Assembly: GCA_035771175.1 (NCBI GenBank)
Contig: CM069593.1
Span: 18,753,956 to 18,817,955, forward strand
DNA: 64,000 nucleotides
DNA from: Paratinospora sagittata
Lineage: Eukaryota > Streptophyta > Magnoliopsida > Ranunculales > Menispermaceae
Reading direction: 5' to 3'
This document shows positions 1-11,626 of this stretch, in pieces (within the stretch, counting starts at the first letter, position 1; the number at the start of each line of letters is the position of its first letter). The notes under the pieces are model-generated. The model saw only the letters and a program-made list of their open reading frames with translations. It made no database searches and was not told the DNA's origin. The translations under genes were made by a program, and so were the position numbers.

Positions 1-517
1 CTTTAACAATGTAGAGACAGCATTTACATACGTTCATCTAAACTCTACCCCAATTGATTTTTATTGATAAAATTCATGATGCATAAGCTCTAATATGTTA
101 ATTCACTACTCATCCAACACCATTCGCATAGCCACCTATTTATCATATAATCTAGAAAAATCTAGCAATGGGAGCTTTCCGAACATTAAGTTCCAATTCC
201 ATCCTAGGGACCTAAATCAAATATGCCAATTACACATTTTACATACCTAGAATTAGCAACATACCTAGAGGTTGCTCTCTTGTTTTAGGCCCATATTAGT
301 TTCTTTGAAAGAATCTCTTGTGCTCCCGGAGTTCCCTTTTGTATCTTTTCTATACTATTAAAATCAATATTTTTCTAGTTTCTTATCCTAAAGTAAAAAG
401 ATAAAAAAAATAAGTAGAGGTAAACCAGTTATAACAATAAGCAACATTAAACGCACCTCAATGAATAGAGAATGACTTCAAACTTAAAGGAGTAGAATGC
501 AAGGATAAAATGCTCAC
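1..517 (-). other. intron of the CTR1-like gene, continuing past the window edge
   Basis: A GT donor follows exon 7 directly at 517 and no kinase-domain coding sequence (the expected DVAVKIL start of the next exon) can be read in the remaining 517 bases on the minus strand. This stretch is therefore intron and shows no other feature. Confidence 0.7.
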
Positions 518-3500
518 CGAACCGTGCCAATCAGCAAGATGAACAGTTCCAAAAGAACCTGAAACCCATCCCATTAATACCATTAGGCATATCAACCTCC
601 GAGATTATAAGCATGGAAATGTTCTTCTCACACAAAAACACTGAACTAGCAAAAGAAATCACATGACTAGGCATCATGAGATGTTGCTCAAATACAAAAA
701 ACAATACCTGACCCAATATTTTCCTTCAAAACAAGATCACTCCATGGGATGTTGAAATCCTCCACATCAAGAGAGACTTCCGTACTTGCTCTACTTGTTG
801 TAGACAGAGCTCCCTCCATGTACCTTAGATCTCTGCGCAGCTCGGTGCCTATTATTGGGTGGGCACGGGCATTTGGTGGAATGAGTTGTAACGGAATGCC
901 ATGCTTGACGAACTCTGTTGTATTTCTAATGTTTTGACAATCATTTGAACTTAGCAAAGAAAAGTTTCTACCGTGGCCATTCAATTTTGAAAGCATTTGG
1001 GGCGGAGCAGGTAAAGGGTTCATCTCTGTACAATTCATATCAAAATGCTTAGAAGATTTTGGGGCTTTAGCATCTTCTAGATAAAATGCAATATCTGTAA
1101 AGATGAGTGCTAGTCATTTCTAATAATCTTCCAAAGCATAAAGAAAGTAAATGACAACATAACTAAACAATGTACACGTACAATTCATCCAGCTGGGATT
1201 GATTAATAAACTTCTCATGCCAAGTTGCCAACCACAAAGAAACCAACAACACAAACAAAGTCCATTTCACGGGATGTGTCACAAACTAGTGACAGGAGAA
1301 GAATGAAACTAGGTTCATCTATTACAAATAAGAACAGTCACTAATCATCAACCCGACCCTCTTCGTTGTATCAAAGCATTTCTGATTAGTATGTTATATG
1401 AAAATATATGTACGTCTATTCAGGAGCTTGAAAGATTCTTTTGAGGTTCTGGTGAAGAAAAAACTTCTATACATGGAAAAATGGGGGTGGATGAAAATGC
1501 CACCACAAAAGAACAACAGAAGAAACAAGAAAACAAAGGGCAATAAACCAAAGAAACCAATAAAGTTATAGCCTCATCGGAGGGTATAATAAAGTCACAT
1601 ACAGTTAGAAAGTGCTAGACCTAAAAGCTATAGCTACTAGATGGAGGACCAATAATGCATATCAAGCGATCACTAACAATCCCCCTCGTGCAGTCACATC
1701 TAGCACGTGAAAGGGCCAAAGCGGAATAGAGGACAAGACAAATACCAAAGATGCAAATGGAGAACATGTAAATGCTAACAATGAAACTTGAACCAAGATC
1801 TCTCACAAAAATAAAGCTCAGATACCCAATAAAACCAATAGCCCTAAAACCTATAGCTAGTAGGTGGAGGCCCAATCAATCTATCACTAGCAATAGTAAC
1901 AAAAGACCAAAATTAAGCCCATTGAAATAAACAAACAAATAGGACAAAAAAGGGGGAATATTTCACTTCCAACACCACCACCTCAACCCCCTGCATTCTA
2001 AAAAAAGAAGGGAAGAAACAGGTAAGAAAGACCACAAAACAAAATCAACTATATACAACTCAACAAAACAAAATCAACTATATACAACTCAACTCAACTA
2101 AGCTTTTTCCCAACTACACGGGGTCGGCTACATGATATTGTTTCCTCCACTCCACTAAATCAAGCACTATGGCTACATGAATTTGCTTCCTCCACTCCAC
2201 TCAATCAATTGCTAAGTCGACTCTTGTAGCGCTTGATAGAGCGGAATGGAGGAAGCAAATTCATGTAGCCAACCCTATATGAAAAGGCTTAGTTGAGTTG
2301 AATTGAGTTGTATATAGTTGATTTTGTTTAGTGGTCTTTCTATATGACCCTAAACAAAATCAACTATAGTCACAATGACACTAGTAAATCGGTATCCAAT
2401 GTCATGCAAGGTTGCTCAAGATTTCAAAGATGGACGAGATTCTTTTAATGATATGGAGAAAGCCGAATCAAATATGTGAAAAAATATAAGGACTTCCAAG
2501 TGTAAAGCAATTATGTCACTTCAGATTTTATCCTTGCCTCTTACAACGTTTCTTTTCTTGTTATACGCATTTACTTTAGGTAATGAACAAAAGCCAATAA
2601 ACATCCAAAAAATTCACAAGAATATACTGGTAGAAATCGACAATATGAACAGATCACTTAACCAACTTCTTAGCTTAGAAAATAGAAGCTTTACCCAATT
2701 GACTATTGAAGCTATCCAAATTCCTTTTGTGAAAAACTACAAACCATTACACACGAAATTACTGCCTGCACTAGAAGGGAAAATACAAATATTTTAAAAG
2801 ATAAAACTAAAATAAAAAGAAAATTCCTTCAAACCAACACCAATTGAAACAAGAGTATTTCCTCCCAGAACAAAACCATTATAAAACATTTGAAACAAGG
2901 AGTTCAAAGAATTATTAATATACAAAGAGATGACTTTTTCTTTCTCATGTAGCAAATGCCTAGCAGCAACAAAATAATTGAGCAAATAAATAAACAGAAA
3001 ATGCATGTTATAATGCAGAGTACAGCATAGAAAGCTTTAAAAAATAAGTTAAGCCTGTCAATGAATAGAATTAAGAAGAACATCAACAAAATCAAGACAG
3101 TGACCCGACACAGAAAAAAAAAACACTCAGATAAAGAAAAAATACATGAAAAAACAAGGGAATCACCTGCAGGATCATCGCCAGATACACAATCAAGTGA
3201 TTGGCAGTTTAAGAAATACAGTTTTGCCAATGAACTGAAATCCTGAATTGTTTCAACTGGTTTGAATTTTGGAAGACGCAGGGGTGAGGAAATTGAGATG
3301 CAGGATGGACCATTGAGTAAGGAATCAGGCTCACACAAGCATCCCGGCTTCCCAATCAAATCAACTAAATACTCCCTGCTAAGACACCAATATACTAAGA
3401 ACTGATCAGAAACATATCTTTCATGAATGTGTTATAGAACTAATAAAATGTCAAAACGTGCAAAAAAATACAACAAACCAATTATGAATTAACAACGAAG

Positions 3501-5339
3501 AAAAAAATATCAAAGATAGTATAACACTGTTTCCTATTTGAATACAATGGATATACTACAAGATTATTGCAAGATATTGAATTACATCTAATAAGAAAAT
3601 TGTAGGACTTCAGGTTCGTACAATGAGAATATACTAACATATAAAACTAATTAACCACAGAAAGTCAGATCCCACCAATCCAAAAAATAATAATAATAAT
3701 TGCAAAACAGCAGCTCCTCTACCTGGTCAATCGATAATAAAAATGAACTGCTGGCACAGTATACCTTTCAAGACCAAAACGTACAAGACATGAAGCACTA
3801 TCATCTCTCCTACAGTATTTGCAACCCTTGGCAATTCGACAAGGTAAATCAATTGCATCGGCCAAAACCTATTAAAGGAACGACATATGTATTAGGCATA
3901 GAGCAGAACTTTTTTTAGTCCAGTCAATGCAAGCAGATTACTGGTAACCAAAAATATAATTAACTTAAAAGGTTGAGAGAACTTACTTTGAAAAGCAAAG
4001 CACGATGTCTACAGAGACCAACAGATAACCTTCCCAATGAAAACACCACTGAACCTAAGCAGCCTTTTAAAACCTCAACACAGTCCTTCCAGCGGGAAAT
4101 TAAACCCTCCTCCCCACCACGTGCTGCGCCCCTTATGAACATTACAGAAGCAGCTTGGTTAACAGAAGCAACAGAAAATGGATAATCTCAAACCAATTCA
4201 ATACAAAAACTCACCCCAATTGATTGCAAACAAGCTTTGCTAGCTCATCAACCACTTGTTTTGTAGAAATAACACTACAAGAAAACCCAATAACCCTATT
4301 CTCTAGTTCCTTCAATACTGGATCACAGGATTTATCAAACAAAACGACTTCAATTGGCGAATGATGGCTGGGATATACGGCCTTTAGCGAGTCAATCGAT
4401 GGAACTCGTCCATTCTCTTTCAGATCAGTGCATACGGTCCATACATATGGATCCATCCCATGTATTGTGTAAAACCCATCCGGAACCTTATCAAAGTATG
4501 ATAAGCAACCGTTAACCTGGTCCAAACCAAACTAAATCTGATCAAAAACGTCAAATTAATAGATAAAAAATATCACAACCAACTTCATCACTAATCAAAG
4601 AAGATTCTAAACCACTCTAGCTCTTAAAAAGCGCTATTGCTACTAAGTACGATAAGCAACCATTAGCCAAGTCCAAAACAAACTAAATCCAATAAAAAAT
4701 GTCAAATAAATAGATCAAAAATCTCACAACCACCAATTCCAGCATTAATCAAAGAAGATGCTAAATCATATTATCTCGTAAAACCGCTATTGAAAGTTGA
4801 AACTAAGTTCGTTGAATTACAAATTTTAACATGCCATTTCAGCAATGGAAAATTAAGTACTAGAAAACCTAAAATTAAGGAAATAAAATTAAAAAGCGTA
4901 ATCCAATAAAATAAAATAAAAATAAAATAAAATCTCGTACCCAAAATCGATGAGACAAGGCCTCGGGCGAAGCAGAGGAAGACCTGATCGCGGACTCATC
5001 AGGCACGGCATCCAAGAAATTCGGATCATCGGCGCAAGTAGCTTCCGTCGAAACGCGAAGTGCGAGCGCGAGCTGTAACTGATAAGTCTCCTCGGTCTGC
5101 TGAGCCCAGCTCTTCGGCGACAAAAACCCCACCGCTTCCCTCGCCTCTCCTCCGTTATCTCGAAACTCATCTTCTTGAAAATATCCAGACATCTCCGACT
5201 CAATCCCCTCCTCTTCGTAGCTACTTCCGCTAGAATGATCTGTCTGCAATCCGATCATACTCGTCGGAATCATCTGCTGTTCTTGCGGCAATTGCTGCCG
5301 GAGAAGATGGTAATTCGAACGCCGCGCAGGCATTTCCAT
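518..5339 (-). CDS. CTR1: CTR1-like Raf MAPKKK (ethylene signalling), 5' part only
   Basis: Seven coding exons splice in frame with GT-AG borders: 5339-4941, 4516-4215, 4131-3987, 3868-3765, 3375-3167, 1094-708 and 558-518, giving 529 residues. The start was chosen because MEMPARRSNYHLL matches the CTR1 N-terminus. SWAQQTEETYQLQLALALR (end of exon 1) opens the EDR1/CTR1 regulatory domain, which runs through VNGCLSYFDKVPDGFY, SVGLCRHRALLFK and the GKPGCLCEPDSLLNGPS segment of exon 5. Exon 6 ends IPWSDLVLKENIGSG, and exon 7 supplies GSFGTVHLADWHGS, the kinase glycine-rich loop. The VAIK lysine, the catalytic loop and the rest of the kinase are not in 1-517, so they lie beyond the left edge. In the family, CTR1 docks on ER ethylene receptors through this N-terminal region and phosphorylates EIN2. 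Relative to Arabidopsis CTR1 the glycine-rich N-terminal insert is much reduced. A CTR1 paralogue is possible; the family assignment is firm. Confidence 0.93.
1619..1905. repeat. diverged direct repeat pair in CTR1 intron 5
   Basis: A segment around 1620-1680 (ctaaaagctatagctacta, then gatggaggacc) recurs around 1844-1905 as ctaaaacctatagctagta then ggtggaggccc. The intervening 150 bases are not clearly repeated. It is probably a fragment of a mobile element in the 2.07-kb fifth intron. The family was not recognised. Confidence 0.45.
2024..2340. mobile_element. foldback MITE in CTR1 intron 5
   Basis: The left arm (about 2024-2165) and the right arm (about 2225-2340) are long imperfect inverted repeats. 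Both begin gaaagaccac/taaacaaaatcaac, continue through tatacaactcaa and ggctacatga, and reach ttgcttcctccactcc next to the centre. The left end also has an extra 25-30 bp direct duplication of the acaaaatcaactatatac block. The ggtcggctacatga core occurs in a foldback element that is widespread in plant introns. No target-site duplication was clear. Confidence 0.75.
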
Positions 5340-5383
5340 ATATATATATATTTATTTATTATACAAGACAGAGGGCGATCTAT

Positions 5384-5416
5384 CTATAAAACCCTAGAAA
5401 ATCTCAGAATCGCCAT
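5384..5416 (-). promoter_or_regulatory. possible 10-codon uORF in the CTR1 5' leader
   Basis: Upstream of the CTR1 start codon on the minus strand an ATG at 5416 opens MAILRFSRVL and stops at 5384, 45 bases before the main ATG. The leader between them includes a TA microsatellite (about 5340-5352) that abuts the main start. Whether the uORF is in the mature leader depends on an unmapped transcription start. Confidence 0.35.
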
Positions 5417-5519
5417 TTTTAAGCACGTACTGTTCGCCGCTGTCCTGTCTTGTCTGCTCTCGTCTCTCTCTTTGTTTCTCTTCTCTTTCTTCTTCGCTTC
5501 TGGTTTGCGTTAAAAGTGA

Positions 5520-6880
5520 GACAAAAGAAAGAGAATTCCGGTTCATTTTCTTTCTCGGTGCCCAATTTTTCTTTCCTGATTTGACAGGATGTTTTGCGTC
5601 CGCCTTCTGTGTCCGAATTCTGAATCCATTAGAATTTCGGCTTGTGAGAAACGCTAGAGTGCTGCCAAGTCAGCAACAAAATGGCCGACTAGTGAGGACG
5701 AGAGGAGCTGGAGTATTTTAATCCGTTGGATGACTTCTCTTTATTATCCGATGATTGAGAGTCTCGTGCTTATGTAGGTGCGTTTGTGTTGATATATGTT
5801 TACACGAGTCGTGTTTGGACTTGGCGGATCACGTATTGTGTTTGTCACGCTGAGTCATTCCCTGATTGCCAATGAGAAGATGCAACGTGTCGTGGGTATG
5901 TAATACACCGGATGACAAAATGGATGTGAGGAGGCAAAGTGGACGGACATAGAATGACCAGTGTAAAGTATCACAACCAGTCTTCACCGAAAAACTTTAT
6001 ACTATAAAGCTTAGATCTTGGGCCAAGCCCAGTCCAAAACAAAAGCTGACATACTTAAGGGACCAACTAAAACATTTGATGTCTATCTACAATGGAGCCC
6101 CAAGAAAACTTAAATGAAAAATAAATTAAAATAAATAATATATAAATAGTGATGAGAATTACAGGCAATGCGAAATAAAGCTCACGCACTAATATATACC
6201 TACACTATAGATTGCTAAGTCAATTTTATAAAAAAATTTCTAGCATTAACTATATAAGCATTCTTTCAATTAATTTTAGTGTTAACAAGTGAAATAAAAT
6301 AATTTAACCATTCAACTATTTTTTAAAATCTCTCTTTAGTTTTTTGAGCTCATTCTAATTTCCATGTTTTATTATATTTAACTCTTTGACCGCTTTATGT
6401 CTAATAATCATTTTCAAATAAAATAATACATTTATCTTTCAACTCTTTAAAGACAGATTTTGGTTTCTCACCGGATGTTCTCCGTTTAAGTATAGAATTA
6501 ATTTCCATTTGAGGCGAAAGCGAAATGTTAAACTCCTCCTAATAAAAGCTTCTTTAAGAATCGAATTAACTTTTATTTAAAGACGACCTTGGGACTCAGT
6601 CTGTTTCTATTGAGTCAACCACTTGTTAGTATGAGACATTTGTATTTGTTCGATAAATATTATATATTTCTATTACTAAAAGACTAGAAAAAGATATTTA
6701 CATCAATAAGCAACAATGAAAAAGAAAAAAAATAATCTTTAGAGCTGAAAATAATTTATATCTTTTAAAAAGAAAATGTTACACAATATCCAAAGCTTTT
6801 CCATAACGTCATTTGACTGCGGAGAGCCTTCGTTATTAAATAAACTAAGGGTATTGAACCCAAAAAAAAAAAGAAAAACT
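5520..6880. other. CTR1 upstream region and intergenic DNA, no gene seen
   Basis: The first few hundred bases are the likely CTR1 promoter and leader. On the minus strand the leader is GA-rich, the complement of the tctctctt run at 5455-5510. The rest turns AT-rich after about 6100. No ORF above about 60 codons or recognisable RNA gene is present. Confidence 0.5.
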
Positions 6881-6883
6881 AAG

Positions 6884-7135
6884 GAGTTGTTTGACAGGGA
6901 AGATAAGATGAAATAGGATTAAAAATAATTCTATCCCAACGTTTAAAAATGAGTGGGATAAGATTATAAATAATTTCACCCATTATTTTATTCCCCTCTT
7001 ACAGGTAGGGGTGTAAGCAACCCGACTAACCCGATCATGTTGAGTTAAGTCGGATTTGATTTGATTGATATATCGAGTTGGTCGAATTAATTTTTTAGCA
7101 ACCTAATTAAACTCGACCCGACCCGACCTCTTAAA

Positions 7136-7172
<37 letters not shown>

Positions 7173-7691
7173 TTTATTCTTATTTCTATAAGTCAAGTCT
7201 AAGAGTAGTTTGAATTTTTCATATATATAAGTTTTTTCAAAAAAGATAAATCTCATATTTTAAAGCTTAAATAGTCATTTAATAAGTTTGATACATGATA
7301 ATTTAACATAGTTTATTACTAATATAAGCTTAAATAATAGTTATTAAGTTAAAAAAAAAAATTGAGCCATTTAATGATGACTAACCCGACATGACCTTAG
7401 ATCGGGTGACATCGGGTCCAATCCACTACTACCCGACCTCATTGGATCGAGTGGGTTAGGGACAAAAACCCAACCCGATTTCATTCTTACCTATAGGATA
7501 ACAATTGGTTTTTCAAATCGCAAGTGATCTCATTTTTTATTTTTATCTTTTATATAATTTAAAAAGAACATAAAAAAATTATTTAATACAAAATTATTTT
7601 ATTTTTAATTTTATTCTATTCAATCTCATTTTATTTACTTTTAACTGATAAAAATAATTTTATCTTATTCTCGCGGCCAAACAGCCTAAGG
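6884..7691. mobile_element. MITE-like element with a nested second element
   Basis: The outer ends match in inverted orientation: ctaaggagttgtttgac followed by a gataagatga-type run at 6884, against the complement of ttatcttattctcgcggccaaacagcctaag at about 7661-7691. Both read inward as CTTAGG.TGTTTG.C. Inside it, 7008-7496 is a second element whose ends carry ggggtgtaagcaacccga and the inverse of caacccgatttcattcttacc, with a (TA)n run at 7141-7170. The ends are imperfect, so class assignment is tentative. Confidence 0.55.
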
Positions 7692-10000
7692 ATAATATCT
7701 TTGAGAATCTTTAACATATCGAGAACGATCTGACGACGGTCTTGTGATGCGACAATGAATCAAAATGGTTTGTTGGAGAGGACTATCGTTTTCCGTTACG
7801 TTCGGAACAAGCACAGGTTGACACCTGGCACTGTAACGAGTCTAGCAGTTGAACAAGCCCACCACCGCGTGACATCTGGCCTTTGGGGCCACATGTAATG
7901 ATTGTGGCCTTTGCACCCCGCTTCCAGCCGCTTCCACTTCCTTGGTGCTCGCCGATTCCCGCGTCGTTTCCTCTCTTCTGCTTGTGGGCTGGGTTTCGAA
8001 ATGGCTCTGTGGGCTCAGGCCTACCAACTGCTGTTATAGTTTTTATTTTTTTTAATTTTTTGAAAGAGCTATTATAGTTCTTATGATATGATATTGTCAT
8101 TTTGTTAATCCGTACCCAATACATACACTATTTATAAATCTAAAATTGTTTAACTGCTCTTATATAAAAAAAATTCTAAATCAATGTGAATTCTCGATGT
8201 TTCAAAGGATAATTGAGTTTATATTTTGTTACTAATCAATGATAATTTAGTAAAAAAATACTAAACGTATCTAATTTTTTAAATCAATACAAATATAATA
8301 TAAAAAATAGTAAATATAGCCAAACTTAAGAATTTAAAAAGAATGAAAAAATAATTCAACATAAAGTAACATAAAAATAGAAGAAATAGAGGAAAGTGAT
8401 AATTTTATAAATTATCATATTAAATTCATGACTAATTCATAAAAATAATAATAATTATAAATTTTAATAGCTAATTTGATAAGTTTGACAAATATTACTA
8501 TTCGTTAAGTTTTTTAATGTTATTTGAATTAAAGTAATACTACATTAGCACTGATGTCAACATGCAAGTCCAACACTGACACTCGTTAATTATTAAATAT
8601 TTATAGAAATGTTTAATACAAGTATCTCCACAAATATTTAACAACACTAGATGCCAGTGTGAATTTGAGCATTGCTTATCAAGAATTTTTCAAGAAATTA
8701 TTAGTAACATATGTATATGAACTATTTTAAAAAATATACTAAAATAAAAAGGAATTAATGTATCCGTTTTCACAGGAAAGTTGGCTTTGACCGATTCCTG
8801 TACATGTGAGTCAATCAAGAGTGGCTGTGGCAGCCGAGTGACTTGAGTGAGATGGAGCGCAAACTAACTAGCGCATTGGCACGCATATAATTTAACTTGT
8901 TCGTGAAGCACGAGGTGGAGTACAAATTTATTGAACTCCCAGCTGCTTAGCTGTTAAAAATCGACATGTCGGAAGAATTTAGATCATCATCAACGCCCCG
9001 GAACTTAGTTTATCTAATCATCATCTCAAATTACGCTTCCACCCTCGAAGTTAAAAAGTAAGTATCGTTCCACATAATACACGAGGGGCGTCAATTGATG
9101 CTTAAGTTTTTCTTATTTTTTAACCGATTTTCTGACTTTTTAGAGTTCTCTTTTTATCTAGTTTGAGTCAAAAATTTAATTTAGACAGGGCTCAAATTTA
9201 CAATCGGGTCTCTAAATCTATCTCAAGGTGTGTGCTCTTCATACCAACAGCCCAACCCCATAGTTGGTTCAATTAATGCATTTGAATTATAGTTTAAAAA
9301 TTTAAAAATAAATTATCAGATTAAGGTTAATATTATTATTTATGTTAAATATATTATAACATGTTATTATTATATAGTTATAAATATAATTTATGTTTGT
9401 GTTTTATTATATTATTACAAATAATTACTTTTTTTTGTTTATTATTAGACATTAAAGATTTAAATAAATAGGTCCAAACTCAACCAAATCAACTTTTTTT
9501 TTATTCGGTTGGCTTTCATTTTGAACAATAAACGAACCAAACCAAATCAAATTAATAAAATGAAGCCTCTGCACTTCACAGGCCACACTCCTATTTTTAT
9601 CTATTAATTTAGATGGAAACTCACACACTTGTTGTTGCTCATAAATAACTGTCCCATCTGTCAGTGGCTCCAAATACTGCCACGTTACATTACTCTAAAG
9701 CCCCCCCTACTGGCCCCACTCTTTCATTTATTTTCAGGTTCAGTATCGCTGCTTTCCACAGCTTTCTACCCTAAATTATTCTCATGCACAAAACAGATAC
9801 ATGGGAATTTCATTCTTTGAATTTTTATATATATATATATATATATAATGTTTTATAATTTAACAGTCTGGTTTCAAAATTATTATCATTGTTACTTAAA
9901 ATAATAAATCTATTAAGTTTTAGGCTTTTTTGAAAGTTATTTTTATTGTTTTAATTTAACGAATAATTGCAAATACTAACAGCAATGCCGAGTCTTGTAC
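7692..10000. other. intergenic DNA, no gene seen
   Basis: 7700-8040 is noticeably richer in G+C than its surroundings but carries no conserved ORF. 8040-9700 is AT-rich. A (TA)n microsatellite lies at 9826-9847. Short ORFs of 60-110 codons here show no recognisable protein family. Confidence 0.45.
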
Positions 10001-10001
10001 C

Positions 10002-10015
10002 ACCGTAGCTACGGT
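10002..10015. promoter_or_regulatory. perfect 14-bp palindrome upstream of the EAR-motif gene
   Basis: ACCGTAGCTACGGT is a perfect palindrome about 230 bases upstream of the likely TATA box. It is followed by a short gagtcacgaggcacgaggcacgag run (about 10030-10054). It could be a dimeric transcription-factor site. No factor is claimed. Confidence 0.35.
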
Positions 10016-10241
10016 AGATTCAGTAGCTCACGAGTCACGAGGCACGAGGCACGAGCAATGTTCTAATTTAATTTGTAGGTTTTTATTTATTTATTTGGTG
10101 GGGCAGCTCGGTTTAATAACAGAACAAGATAACCGGCGAAAAGCACTTGTCCTTGGGCACTTGCCAACGTGGCAACCATATTCTACTTTACCAATCTCTA
10201 CCCAACACCTGTATAATGACATGGCAACAAAATTACATCAA

Positions 10242-10249
10242 TATAAAAA
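10242..10249 (+). promoter_or_regulatory. likely TATA box of the EAR-motif gene
   Basis: TATAAAAA lies 235 bases before the ATG at 10484 and is followed by a pyrimidine-rich leader (ttgtctctctcg and cttctctctcttgc). This is the usual layout of a plant promoter and 5'UTR. Confidence 0.5.
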
Positions 10250-10483
10250 TAAAAAAATAAAACAAAAGGGAGGGTTACAAATGAGGAACGAGTTTCCTTG
10301 CCTTGTCTCTCTCGTTTAGTAAATAGCACTTGCCTCTTCTCTCTCTTGCTTTTCTTTCTGTTCTATTTTTTGTTTTTATTACCACCCAATCCTTCGCGAT
10401 CCGCGAAAATTCGAAGTTGCAGAGCTCGAATGGCCTGCAGGGACGAACAGAACTTAGACTGAAAAGCTTGGTTCGAGGCAGCA

Positions 10484-11626
10484 ATGGCGTCATCGCCGTT
10501 TTTCAAGCATTCTGATGATGATGATGATCAGGTACGTCGTCACTCTTCTATCTCGTATCGCCGTTCTTCTACAACTCAACTTTGTTTGAAAAAGATCATA
10601 GATATAATCACCATTCATTCATCTGTTCAACCCTACGGAATGATCTCCTCTAACAAAACATCATCGTTGATTAATCTGCAATTCGAGTCATCGGAAGCCG
10701 AGTGTTACGGTGAGAAAAGTAGGAGTTCGATGTGTTGTAGAAAACGAGGGTTTGATATCGATTTAAACCTTAGATTAGGTCCGGCGCTGGACACTGATGA
10801 AGAAGAACCGGAGAATCGAACGGAAGATAGAGGTTTTAGTGCGTGTAGCGGCGTGGGAGAAGCTGATGGTAGAGTTTGTGGAATCACCGTAGATAGGAGT
10901 TGTTTGGCGGTTTTCGGGGAGGTTTCAACGGTGGAGAAGAGTTCTGAAGGTGAATGCGATCCGAAGGAGGTCGGGAACTCGTCTGGTGATGTTTCAGCAG
11001 TTGAGACTGAGAAAGAAGAAGAACGAGAGGTTGTTGAAGAAGAAACGAGAGAATTCTCTGAGATCACGAATCTCCGAGTCCAAAGCTCGGAAATCGAAAC
11101 TCATGAACGAGTTCATGAAGAAACCGAAGAAGATGTAGAACAGAGCGATACTGAAGCAGGAAAAGGTGAACGAGTGGATGGATATGAAGATGATGATGTT
11201 GAGCACGAACGTGTAGAAGGCAAAAAAGCACAGAACAGAGACTGCAAGAGCGATGGATATTTAGGTTTGCTTCTCGAAGCTGCGAGACTGATTTCCGGAA
11301 ACTTCGAAGACGACGACGAGTCGGAATTAAATAAACCGAATCAAAACAGCCGATTCAGACTCGAAGCCAAAGAGGAAGCTCGGAAGACGACGAACTGTAC
11401 TACTGAAACCGGAATGGAGGAATCAATCCAGTGCCGATCGAAGAGGAATCGGTGCTGGATGTTCGAGTTCTACGAAGATTTCGAGGATATCTCCCCTGTC
11501 GTGAGATCAAAACGAGGGAGGAACCAAGTTTTACCATACAGATACAGAGATTCAGTTCTCGAGCCATTGAAAAAGCTCTCCAAACAGAGATCACCAAGGG
11601 TTTCTGCAAAACCAAAGACCAATTGA
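10484..11626 (+). CDS. acidic EAR-motif protein of unknown role
   Basis: The reading frame encodes 380 residues. DIDLNLRLG at 91-99 matches both EAR repression signatures (LxLxL and DLN), which in known proteins recruit TOPLESS-type corepressors. Residues 104-280 are strongly acidic and low in complexity. LGLLLEAARLIS (260-271) looks like a short amphipathic helix. CRSKRNRCWMFEFYEDFEDI (317-336) and RGRNQVLPYRYRDSVLEP (344-361) are the most conserved-looking blocks, and I have seen the second type in uncharacterised plant proteins. The C-terminal end is basic. There is no DNA-binding domain, signal peptide or membrane segment. A nuclear corepressor adaptor is an inference only. The frame contains a good splice donor after codon 16 (see the optional intron), so the N-terminal 70 residues are less certain than the rest. 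Confidence 0.85.
   Translation: MASSPFFKHSDDDDDQVRRHSSISYRRSSTTQLCLKKIIDIITIHSSVQPYGMISSNKTSSLINLQFESSEAECYGEKSRSSMCCRKRGFDIDLNLRLGPALDTDEEEPENRTEDRGFSACSGVGEADGRVCGITVDRSCLAVFGEVSTVEKSSEGECDPKEVGNSSGDVSAVETEKEEEREVVEEETREFSEITNLRVQSSEIETHERVHEETEEDVEQSDTEAGKGERVDGYEDDDVEHERVEGKKAQNRDCKSDGYLGLLLEAARLISGNFEDDDESELNKPNQNSRFRLEAKEEARKTTNCTTETGMEESIQCRSKRNRCWMFEFYEDFEDISPVVRSKRGRNQVLPYRYRDSVLEPLKKLSKQRSPRVSAKPKTN
10532..10687 (+). other. possible in-frame (retained) intron in the EAR gene
   Basis: cag|gtacgt at 10531/10532 is a strong plant donor. An AG at 10686-10687 (ttcgag|tcatcgg) would remove exactly 156 bases (52 codons) without changing frame and give a 328-residue protein. The enclosed residues 17-68 are basic and hydrophobic, unlike the acidic remainder, which favours an intron. 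The acceptor lacks a strong pyrimidine tract. Confidence 0.45.

Noticed and set aside
2513..2797. 94-codon plus-strand ORF with a signal-peptide-like start
   Set aside because: It lies inside CTR1 intron 5 in AT-rich DNA, matches no family and has no promoter context.
9750..9775. ttccacagctttct, 14 bases shared with the miR396 mature sequence
   Set aside because: The rest of the mature sequence differs and no complementary star arm or fold-back is visible nearby.
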